Program-made: the position numbers and the translations under genes
The notes under the pieces: generated by a model
Told to the model about the DNA's origin: nothing
Seen by the model: the letters and a program-made list of their open reading frames with translations, nothing else
The model's database searches: none
Part shown: piece after piece, positions 25,429-32,550 of the stretch
Position numbering within the stretch: the stretch's first letter is position 1
Layout of the letters: every line of letters starts with the position of its first letter
Assembly: GCA_041687335.1 (NCBI GenBank)
Contig: JAWLCE010000001.1
Span: 1 to 64,000 of the forward strand
DNA length: 64,000 nucleotides
Source: JAJFUE01 sp041687335
Lineage (GTDB): Bacteria > Sumerlaeota > Sumerlaeia > MVZB01
Reading direction: 5' to 3'

Positions 25429-27204
25429 ATGGTTTGGCGCCGTTGCATGTTGTTGGGGTTGGTTTTGGCGGCGCTGCCGATGCGCAGCGGGGGGGCCGAG
25501 CTGACGGCCTGGCTGCCCGAGCAGACGCTGGTGGCGTTCGAGGTGCCGAGCCTGCCGGCGCTGACGCGGGCATTTGAGGCCTCACCTTTTTACCAGTTTT
25601 ATGGCGACCCGGCGGGGGTGGAGTTTTTTCAGCCGCTGCGCCTGGCGCTGGGAGAGGTCCAGAGCCAGGTGGTGGCGCGGGGGGCGGTCGAGCCGGAGCG
25701 TTTAGCGCGGTTTTTCAGCGGAGCGGCGGTGCTGGCGGGTGTGGCAACGCCGGGGGGGGCGGCCGAACCGATTGAGTGGGTCCTGATCTTCGAGCATAAC
25801 GGTGACGAGGCGGTGCTCGAGGCGCTGCGCGCGGGGCCGCGACTGGCGGGGGTGCGGGTGAGCCGGACGGATGAAGCGGGGGTGGCGGGGCTGACGCGGC
25901 TGAGGCTGACGCGGGCGGAACGGGCGACGATCCCGGGAGCCGGTGCGAATGGGACGCAGGGAGCCGAGCTGCCGGCGCGTCGCCAGCGGATCGAGGAGTA
26001 TCAGCAGTTCTTCGGGCCAACGGTGGGGATTCATGCGGGAGTCGCGGGCGAGCCGGCGCGGTGGATTTTGGAGCGGATGGAGCGACCCGCCGGGGAGGGG
26101 TTTGCCGCGCCGTTCGCAGGGCTGGGGGCGGCGCTGCCGGCGCAGGCGGAGGCGCGCGTACTGATCAACCTGGCGACTTTGGACCGGCTACTCGAGGGCG
26201 GGGGCAAGAACGCGAGGCTACGGTTTGACCCGCGCGCGCTGCGGCTGGACCAGATCAGGGCGGCGGCGGCGCTTGATTTTCGGGCGGATCGGCTGGCGCT
26301 GGAGCTGCTGGTCGAGGCCCCGCAGCCACCCACGGGCGTGGCCGAGCTGCTGTTCCTGGGCGGGGAAGCGCCCCCGCGGGCGGCGCATCTGGTTCCGCCG
26401 GACGTGCTGCTTTACTCGAGCGCGGGTTATCCGCTGGCGGAGGCGTGGACGAAGGCTCGGGCGCTGCTGGGGGCGGCGGCCCCGGCGCTGGCGCAGGCCA
26501 TGAACGCGCAGCTCGACTCGATGCGGCAGGCGAGCGGCATCGATTTTGAGCGCGGGCTGTTCGGGAGCCTGGGCGATGGGGTGGTGCGGTTTGTCTGGCC
26601 GGGCGGGGGTGGTCAGAGCCAGCCCGAGATGACGACGCTGATGCTGGCCGTGCGCGACCGGGCGGCGCTGAGCGAAGCGATCGAGGGGCTGCTGCGCTAC
26701 GTCTCGGAGGGGCTTGGGCTCTGCCAGGTCGAGCGCAGCGGCGGGGCGAGGCATCGGCTGTGGACGGTGCGGCCGGGCCGCCCAGGCGCCCCGGCGACGG
26801 GTCAGCCGTGGGTCCACCTGGCGCTGACGGAGGAGTGGCTGATGGGCGGGATGCGGCCGGATGGGCTGCGCGAGGTGCTGCGCCGGATGGAGCAGTCGCC
26901 GCGCGAGTCGCTGGCCACGAGCCGGAGCTATATCGAGATGATGGAGCGGCTGCCGGCGGGGCGCTATTGGGAGGGGTTTACCGACCTTGGCGGGGTTTAC
27001 CCGCTGCTGGAGGCGGCGCTGCCGATCCAGTCGGCGGCAAAGCAGGCCGGGGCGGGGGACTGGTCGCCAGTGGATGAGGCGCGCCTGCCTGGGGCCGAGG
27101 TCTGGGCGCGGTATTTCGGCTCGATGGGGGCGGCGCGCACGATCGAGGGGGACCGGCTCAAGCTGGAGACGTTTATCCTGTATCCGGCGGCGGAGCGACG
27201 ATGA
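25429..27204 (+). CDS. DUF3352-like exported protein
   Basis: 591 residues with a signal peptide (MLLGLVLAALPMRSGGA). Two similar halves start with TAWLPEQTLVAFEVPSLPAL and LVPPDVLLYSSAGYPLAEAW, the pattern (LP.D.L.Y..V) of DUF3352 and related planctomycete-type proteins of unknown role. IDFERGLFGSLGDGVVRFVW is the second typical block. I see no catalytic motif or membrane anchor besides the signal. The stop overlaps the next start (ATGA at 27201), but the next gene differs strongly in base composition. Function unknown. Confidence 0.65.
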   Translation: MVWRRCMLLGLVLAALPMRSGGAELTAWLPEQTLVAFEVPSLPALTRAFEASPFYQFYGDPAGVEFFQPLRLALGEVQSQVVARGAVEPERLARFFSGAAVLAGVATPGGAAEPIEWVLIFEHNGDEAVLEALRAGPRLAGVRVSRTDEAGVAGLTRLRLTRAERATIPGAGANGTQGAELPARRQRIEEYQQFFGPTVGIHAGVAGEPARWILERMERPAGEGFAAPFAGLGAALPAQAEARVLINLATLDRLLEGGGKNARLRFDPRALRLDQIRAAAALDFRADRLALELLVEAPQPPTGVAELLFLGGEAPPRAAHLVPPDVLLYSSAGYPLAEAWTKARALLGAAAPALAQAMNAQLDSMRQASGIDFERGLFGSLGDGVVRFVWPGGGGQSQPEMTTLMLAVRDRAALSEAIEGLLRYVSEGLGLCQVERSGGARHRLWTVRPGRPGAPATGQPWVHLALTEEWLMGGMRPDGLREVLRRMEQSPRESLATSRSYIEMMERLPAGRYWEGFTDLGGVYPLLEAALPIQSAAKQAGAGDWSPVDEARLPGAEVWARYFGSMGAARTIEGDRLKLETFILYPAAERR

Positions 27205-27707
27205 AAACAGAAATCGGTGAATACATCGTTGGAGCATACCTGAAACTTGTGCTCAATTGTGATGTGGTTGACTACAACGTCAGGCCAGCGGGTGGTGGAC
27301 TCAAGGGATTGAACGAGATAGACGTCATCGGATTCCGGCTGGCCGAGAAATCTGCCTTTGTCTGTGAGGTAACAACTCATATCAATGGTCTCTTGTATGG
27401 GAATGGCCGGACCGACACCCTTGCTCGAATCAAGAGGAAGTTTGCCTTCGACATGGAATATGCCCGGGATTATCTAGAAGGCTTTTCAATCAGCTACATG
27501 TATTGGTCCCCTGTGGTTCGAAACGCCCGTCTGATCGAGGGACTGAAGGAACTGGATAACGTGGAATTAATCATCAATGGCAGATACAGGGAATGTGTCG
27601 AGGAATTGCAAAAATTGGCACGATGCACCTCGTGCGACGTCGGCAATCCATTCTTTAGAATGCTCCAGATTCTTGCGCGCCTGAATCAAAAGGAAGTGAC
27701 GGGATAG
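27201..27707 (+). CDS. Low-GC protein resembling a PD-(D/E)XK nuclease fold
   Basis: 168 residues. LNEIDVIGF (about 35-43) followed after ten residues by AFVCEVTTHING fits the order Asp then Glu-x-x of restriction-endonuclease-like folds, but the usual Lys after Glu-x is Thr here, so activity is uncertain. DTLARIKRKFAFDMEYARDY is a helical block, and two Cys lie near the C-terminus. GC content is clearly lower (about 48% by eye) than in both neighbours, suggesting horizontal arrival. It is nevertheless coupled to the upstream gene by an ATGA overlap. The family is not recognised. Confidence 0.6.
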   Translation: MKTEIGEYIVGAYLKLVLNCDVVDYNVRPAGGGLKGLNEIDVIGFRLAEKSAFVCEVTTHINGLLYGNGRTDTLARIKRKFAFDMEYARDYLEGFSISYMYWSPVVRNARLIEGLKELDNVELIINGRYRECVEELQKLARCTSCDVGNPFFRMLQILARLNQKEVTG

Positions 27708-27708
27708 C

Positions 27709-27873
27709 ATGGAAGCACAGCCAGAGATCAAGACGCGGGAATCGGAGCCGGGGCTGGTGGAATCGCTTTTGGTCATCGGGCTGCTGGCGCTGGCGGGGGT
27801 TGGCGGCTGGCTGCTTTATGGGCGGTTCATCCGGCTGATGCCGGAACACCTGATGAATCTTTTTGGGGCTTGA
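27709..27873 (+). CDS. Small single-pass membrane protein
   Basis: 54 residues. An acidic N-terminus (about 17 residues) precedes one hydrophobic helix (VESLLVIGLLALAGVGGWLL) and a short tail ending MNLFGA. Codon use is high-GC like the genome, unlike the gene 1 bp upstream. ATG 27709; the stop is 21 bp before the sulfatase start. Function unknown. The frame is open and coding-like, but short. Confidence 0.5.
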   Translation: MEAQPEIKTRESEPGLVESLLVIGLLALAGVGGWLLYGRFIRLMPEHLMNLFGA

Positions 27874-27894
27874 AACACCAACCGGAGGAACACC

Positions 27895-29214
27895 ATGCGA
27901 CGACTGTTACTGGGCTTGCTTGCGGTGGGCTGGATGCTGAATGCGGCGGCGGCCGAGCGGCCCAACATCGTGCTGATCTTCAGCGACGATCAGGGGTATG
28001 CGGACCTTGGATCATATGGGGCGGAGTTTGAGACGCCCAACATCGACCGGATCGGCACCGAGGGAGTGCGTTTCACGGACTGGTATGTCGCCTCGCCGGT
28101 CTGCACGCCGAGCCGCTATGGGCTGCTGACCGGGCGGGTGCCGGCGCGCAGCATCGACAAGCTGGACGGGGCGCTGCTGCCGGCGCGGCCGCGCGACACC
28201 AACCGCGGCCTGCGCGAGGGTGAGGTGACGCTGGCCGCGAAGCTGCGCGAGGCGGGCTACCGGACGGCGATCATCGGCAAGTGGCACCTGGGCTATGGCA
28301 ACGAGGAGTTGCTGCCGACGCGCCACGGATTCGATGAATTCTATGGCTTCCTTGACGGCTGCATCGACTTCTTCACCTTCCGCTATGGGAACTGGCAGAC
28401 GCTGTATGAGGGCGAGCAACCGATCGAGGATTCGGGTTATATCACGGCGCGCCTGACCGAGAAGGCAGTGGATTTTATCGAGCGCCAGAGCGCGGACCAG
28501 CCGTTCTTCCTTTATATTCCGCACGCGGCGCCGCACTACGCCAAGGGCTATGACCCGGTGAAGGACGAGCCGACCAACGTGCTGCAAGCCAAGGCCGAGG
28601 ACATCGTGGCGATGAGCTTCATCGAGGATGAGAAGCGGCGGGTTTATGCGGCCAAGGTCAAGGGGCTCGACGACGGCGTGGGCGAGGTGCTGGCGGCACT
28701 CGAGCGCAAGGGGCTGGTCGAGAACACCTGGGTGATTTTCATGAGCGACAACGGGGGGGATTACAACTACGGCGGCAACAACTTCCCGCTGCGCGGCCAG
28801 AAGGCGACCGTCTGGGAGGGCGGCATCCGGGTGCCCTGCCTGATGCGATGGCCGGGACGGATCGAGGCGGGCGTGGTCAGCCGCCAGCCGGCCTCGGCGC
28901 TGGACCTGATGCCGACGGTGCTGGGGCTGGCGGAGATTTCGCCCGCGGGCCTGACACTGGACGGGGTGGACCTGCGGCCGACGCTGCTGGAGGGGCTGCC
29001 GATCGAGCGCGACCTGGTCTTTATCGACAAGCGGGGCGATGCGCTGCGGCGGGGGGACTGGAAACTGATCCGGCCGCAGGGCGAGAAGCAGACGATGCTG
29101 TTCAACCTGACGGCCGACATGGCGGAGAAGCGCGACCTGGCCGCCGCCCGGCCCGACGTGCTGCGCGAGCTGAACGAGGCGCTGGAAGCCAAGCGGCGGG
29201 AGATCAACCCGTAA
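27895..29214 (+). CDS. Type I sulfatase (S1 family), exported
   Basis: 439 residues with a signal peptide (LLLGLLAVGWMLNAAAA). FSDDQGYADLG holds the metal-binding Asp pair. CTPSRYGLLTGR holds Cys70, the residue that a formylglycine-generating enzyme converts to the catalytic aldehyde. IIGKWHLGY and FMSDNGGDYNYGG complete the active site. It should hydrolyse sulfate esters, probably from sulfated polysaccharide, in the periplasm or outside. GGAGG precedes ATG 27895. A strong terminator follows. No formylglycine-generating enzyme gene is in the window. Confidence 0.93.
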   Translation: MRRLLLGLLAVGWMLNAAAAERPNIVLIFSDDQGYADLGSYGAEFETPNIDRIGTEGVRFTDWYVASPVCTPSRYGLLTGRVPARSIDKLDGALLPARPRDTNRGLREGEVTLAAKLREAGYRTAIIGKWHLGYGNEELLPTRHGFDEFYGFLDGCIDFFTFRYGNWQTLYEGEQPIEDSGYITARLTEKAVDFIERQSADQPFFLYIPHAAPHYAKGYDPVKDEPTNVLQAKAEDIVAMSFIEDEKRRVYAAKVKGLDDGVGEVLAALERKGLVENTWVIFMSDNGGDYNYGGNNFPLRGQKATVWEGGIRVPCLMRWPGRIEAGVVSRQPASALDLMPTVLGLAEISPAGLTLDGVDLRPTLLEGLPIERDLVFIDKRGDALRRGDWKLIRPQGEKQTMLFNLTADMAEKRDLAAARPDVLRELNEALEAKRREINP

Positions 29215-29242
29215 GCCCAATGCAAGCGCGAGGTCGAAAGGA

Positions 29243-29278
29243 GTGCCCGGGGACCCAGCGTCCCGGGCACCTTTTTTT
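29243..29278 (+). terminator. Intrinsic terminator after the sulfatase
   Basis: GTGCCCGGGA pairs with TCCCGGGCAC (one extra G in the left arm), followed by CTTTTTTT. Confidence 0.92.
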
Positions 29279-29313
29279 GTGGCGTTTGTAGCGGTGGCGT
29301 GGGGGTTTGGGTT

Positions 29314-29376
29314 GGAAGTCCTTGACCTTGCTCTCGCTCGACAACTCATCACTGCTTCTTTCCGAGAAATGCTCTA
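29314..29376. repeat. Partial second copy of the 22861-23021 element
   Basis: 63 bp match 22960-23022 at 60 positions in the same orientation. The left inverted end is missing at the expected distance, so this is a truncated or solo end. It sits between the sulfatase terminator and the M28 peptidase start. Confidence 0.8.
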
Positions 29377-29420
29377 GACTGGTGCGATGGTTCGGCGCGC
29401 GCGGGCGCCGTGGAGGTCCC

Positions 29421-30344
29421 ATGCAATTAAAGGTCAGAATCCATTTCACGATGGCGCTGCTGATGGCGCTCGGCAGCCTGCAATCGGTCGCGGCGTTCGA
29501 TGGGGAACGGGCGCTGGAGCTGATCCGCGGGCAGTGCGCATTGGGGCCGCGTGTGCCGGGGACGGCGGCCCACGAGGCCGGGCGCCAGTGGATCGGGGAG
29601 CAACTGCGCGGGCTGGGGTTGGAGGTGGTCGAGCAGCCATTCGAGACCGTGCTGCCGCTGACCGGCCAGCGCGTGCGGGCGGTCAACATCTGGGGGGTGC
29701 CGGCGGGGGACGGGCCGACCAGCCCGGCGCTGGTGCTGAGCGCGCACTGGGACACGCGGCCGTTTGCCGACAGCGATCCCTCAGGGCGCAATCCGCCGAT
29801 GCTGGGGGCCAACGACGGGGGCTCGGGGGTTGCGATGGCGCTGGAGCTTTACCGCGCGCTGGGCGAGGCCGGGCCGCGCGACCAGGTGGCGCTGATGTTC
29901 TTTGACGCCGAGGACGCGGGGATCGAGCGGGACCACGCGACCTGGGCGCTGGGGGCGCGACGCGCGGCGGCTGATCCGCCCGACTGGATCGACCGGGTCG
30001 CGCTCGGCATCAACCTGGATATGGTGGCCGGCGCGGAGCTGGTGCTGAGGCGCGAGGTTTACTCGGAGCGGGCGGCGCCGGCGGCGGTGGAGGAACTGTG
30101 GCGGCTGGGACGCCAGATGGCGCCGGCGCGCTTCAGCAACCAGTCGATCGGGCCGATCACCGATGACCACCTGCCGTGGATCGAGTCGGGCCGGGCGTGG
30201 ATCAACCTGATCGGGTTTCCTTATGAGCACTGGCACACCGCGGCGGACGGGCCGGAAAATTGCAGCGCCGCCACGATGCAGGCGGTGGGCGAAGTCGTGC
30301 TGCGCACCATCCGGCGCGGCGGCTGGCGGACGGGCGGCGGCTGA
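29421..30344 (+). CDS. M28-family metallopeptidase / glutaminyl cyclase-like
   Basis: 307 residues with a signal peptide (MALLMALGSLQSVAAF). The zinc set is visible in order: SAHWDTRP, GANDGGSGVA, DAEDAG, NLDMV and EHWHTAAD. The family includes aminopeptidases and glutaminyl-peptide cyclotransferases; the HWDTRPFADSDPSGRNPP and EDAGIERDHATWALGAR regions are closer to the cyclase-like branch, but the reaction cannot be settled from sequence. I chose ATG 29421 after GGAGG. The track frame from 29307 would run through the repeat end. Confidence 0.85.
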   Translation: MQLKVRIHFTMALLMALGSLQSVAAFDGERALELIRGQCALGPRVPGTAAHEAGRQWIGEQLRGLGLEVVEQPFETVLPLTGQRVRAVNIWGVPAGDGPTSPALVLSAHWDTRPFADSDPSGRNPPMLGANDGGSGVAMALELYRALGEAGPRDQVALMFFDAEDAGIERDHATWALGARRAAADPPDWIDRVALGINLDMVAGAELVLRREVYSERAAPAAVEELWRLGRQMAPARFSNQSIGPITDDHLPWIESGRAWINLIGFPYEHWHTAADGPENCSAATMQAVGEVVLRTIRRGGWRTGGG

Positions 30345-30351
30345 GGGCGCC

Positions 30352-30963
30352 CTAACGCACGATCGGCAGAGCGATGTTGCCGGCGGCGACGTCGGCGATG
30401 ACAGCGGGATAGAGCTGGTGCTCGACGACCAGCACGCGCTGCTGGAGCGATTGTGGGGTCTCGCCGGGGACGACGGGCACGCGCGCCTGGCGCAGGATCG
30501 GGCCGCGGTCATATTCCTCGTCGACCACGTGAACGGTGGCGCCGGTCTCGGCATCGCCGGCGGCGAGGGCGGCCTCGTGCGGGCGGATGCCATACATGCC
30601 GGGGCCGCCGTGGCGCGGCAGCAGGGCGGGATGAATGTTGATGATGCGGCCCTTGAAGTGGGCGAGCGTGTTGGGGCCGATCCGCTTCATGTAGCCGGCC
30701 AGGACGACCAGTTCGGCGCCGGCGTCGGCCAGCGCGCCGCGGATTGCCTCATCGAGGGCGGCCTCATCGGGGTGGGTCGCGCTGGAGAGATGGCACGTCG
30801 GGATGCCGTGGCGGCGCGCGCGGTCGAAGGCGCCAGACTGGGAGTTGTTGCTGATCACCAGCACGACGCGGGCATCGAGGCGGCCGGCCTCGATGGCGTC
30901 GATGATCGCCTGCATGTTGGAGCCGCCGTGGCTGGCCAGGATGCCGATGCGCAGGGGGTTCAT
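30352..30963 (-). CDS. purN: Phosphoribosylglycinamide formyltransferase
   Basis: 203 residues, usual for PurN. It transfers formyl from N10-formyl-tetrahydrofolate to GAR in purine synthesis. The phosphate loop is ILASHGGSNMQAI. The catalytic block is IINIHPALLPRHGGPGMYG (Asn, His) and the active-site Asp is in HVVDEEYDRGPIL. It lies at the end of the long minus-strand directon, 39 bp after ruvC, and converges on the M28 gene. Confidence 0.93.
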   Translation of the reverse strand: MNPLRIGILASHGGSNMQAIIDAIEAGRLDARVVLVISNNSQSGAFDRARRHGIPTCHLSSATHPDEAALDEAIRGALADAGAELVVLAGYMKRIGPNTLAHFKGRIINIHPALLPRHGGPGMYGIRPHEAALAAGDAETGATVHVVDEEYDRGPILRQARVPVVPGETPQSLQQRVLVVEHQLYPAVIADVAAGNIALPIVR

Positions 30964-31002
30964 GCCGATTCAACCTTCACTGGGAAATAAATCTGATCAA
31001 AC

Positions 31003-31611
31003 CTACCGGCGCCCCCGGCGGCGGGTGCGCATCTGCGCGAGCAGGGCCTTGTTTGGAGCGGCGGCGCCGGACTCGCCGACTGCGGCCAGCGCGCGCTCGA
31101 CCTTGGAGTCGAGGCCGAGCGAGTGGACGTGGCAGAGGGCGGCGGCGAGGGCATCGGCGGCGTGGTCGGGGCGCGGGATTTCGGGCAGCCCGAGCACGAC
31201 GCGCACCATCGCCTGAACCTGGGCCTTGCCGGCGCGGCCGTGGCCGGTGAGTGCCTGCTTGATCTGGAGCGGGGTGTATTCACGCAGCGCGGCGCCCGAG
31301 CCGGCGGTGGCCAGAATGCAGGCGGCGCGGCCGTGGGCGACCACCATCGCCGTCTTGACGTTCTTGGCGAAGAAGAGCTGCTCGACGGCGACGACGGCGG
31401 GGGCGTATTCGGCCACCAGCGCGCCGACGGCCCGATGGATCTGGCCGAGGCGCTCGGGGAGCGGCTCGCCGGCGGCGGTGCGGACGACGCCGTAGCCGAG
31501 CAGGACGCAGATGCCGTCGGGGCGCTGCTCGACGGCCCCCCAGCCGACGTCGGCCAGGCCGGGGTCGATGCCGAGCACGCGCAGCCCCCCCGCTGGCCCC
31601 GCGCCACTCAC
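31003..31611 (-). CDS. ruvC: Holliday junction endodeoxyribonuclease RuvC
   Basis: 202 residues. RuvC resolves Holliday junctions in the RuvABC pathway. Catalytic acids: Asp in LGIDPGLADVGWG, Glu in VAVEQLFFAKN, and the paired Asp/His in DHAADALAAALCH. The C-terminal 30 residues are basic (RTRRRGRR). It starts at GTG 31611, overlapping the yebC stop as GTGA, so translation is coupled. The yebC-ruvC order is widespread; ruvA and ruvB are not in the window. Confidence 0.95.
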   Translation of the reverse strand: MSGAGPAGGLRVLGIDPGLADVGWGAVEQRPDGICVLLGYGVVRTAAGEPLPERLGQIHRAVGALVAEYAPAVVAVEQLFFAKNVKTAMVVAHGRAACILATAGSGAALREYTPLQIKQALTGHGRAGKAQVQAMVRVVLGLPEIPRPDHAADALAAALCHVHSLGLDSKVERALAAVGESGAAAPNKALLAQMRTRRRGRR

Positions 31612-32357
31612 CCGGCGTACTGTTCGATGACGGAGTCGTCGATCTCGTAGTTGGCCCAGACGGCCTTGACGTCGTCGTGGTCCTCGAGCATCTCGATGAG
31701 CTTGAGGAGCTTGAGGGCCTCGTCGCCCTCGACCTTGATGGTGTTGGTGGGGATGTTCTCGACCGAGGAGGCCTCGATCTTGAGCTTGCCGGCCTCGAGC
31801 GCCTCGCGCACCGCGTCGACCTCGTTGGGGCCGGTAGTGATGCGGAAGCTCTGGTCGATGCGGACAAAGTCCTCGGCGCCGGCGTTGAGGGCCGTCTCCA
31901 TCGCGGCGTCCTCATCGATGCCCTCGGCGGAGGCGATGATGACGCCCTGACGGTTGAACATCCAGCCGACGCAACCCTGCTCGCCCATCGCGCCGCCGTA
32001 TTTGCCGAACATGTGGCGCAGCTCGGGCATGGTGCGGTTCTTGTTGTCGGTGGTGCCCTCGACCATGATGGCGACGCCGGCCTGGCCGTAGCCCTCGATG
32101 AGGAAGTCCTCGTACTGGACCCCCGCCAGCTCACCAGCGCCCTTCTTGACGGCGCGGTTCATGGTGTCGTTGGGCATGTTGGCGTCGCGGGCGGCCTGCA
32201 TGGCGGTGCGCAGGCGCGGGTTGCCACCGGGGTCGCTGCCGCCCATGCGCGCGGCCACCTCAAGCTCCTTGATCAGCTTGGTGAAAATCTTGCCGCGCTT
32301 GGCATCGACGGCGGCCTTTTTATGCTTGATGGAGGACCATTTGGAATGGCCGGACAT
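31608..32357 (-). CDS. yebC: YebC/PmpR-family protein
   Basis: 249 residues, the standard length. The N-terminus SGHSKWSSIKHKKAAVDAKR, the block GGNPRLRTAMQAARDANMP, and YGGAMGEQGCVGWMF are diagnostic. Members act as transcription regulators, and recent work on the family also points to ribosome-associated relief of stalling at proline runs, which would suit this proline-rich proteome. The stop overlaps ruvC. Confidence 0.95.
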   Translation of the reverse strand: MSGHSKWSSIKHKKAAVDAKRGKIFTKLIKELEVAARMGGSDPGGNPRLRTAMQAARDANMPNDTMNRAVKKGAGELAGVQYEDFLIEGYGQAGVAIMVEGTTDNKNRTMPELRHMFGKYGGAMGEQGCVGWMFNRQGVIIASAEGIDEDAAMETALNAGAEDFVRIDQSFRITTGPNEVDAVREALEAGKLKIEASSVENIPTNTIKVEGDEALKLLKLIEMLEDHDDVKAVWANYEIDDSVIEQYAG

Positions 32358-32523
32358 GGGTGGTCTGCCTCTCTGGTGGCTTTCGAAAAGATGGCGGAGC
32401 GCGCTTGATCACCTCGGGGCGTTCATGCGCTCCTGCTTCAGGCTAAACGACCCTTGGCCTGGGATCAAGCTCAAAGCAGTAAAAACGCGTCGATACGCCG
32501 ATGCGGGCGCGCTTCCTGGCATC

Positions 32524-32550
32524 CATGTCGGCTCGAAGAGCCGACCTACC
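32524..32550. repeat. REP-like palindrome, copy 4, overlapping the secretin stop
   Basis: CGGCTC-GAA-GAGCCG with the CATGT lead and CCTACC tail. On the minus strand GGTAGG of the tail supplies the TAG stop of the secretin gene (32546-32548). Confidence 0.85.
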
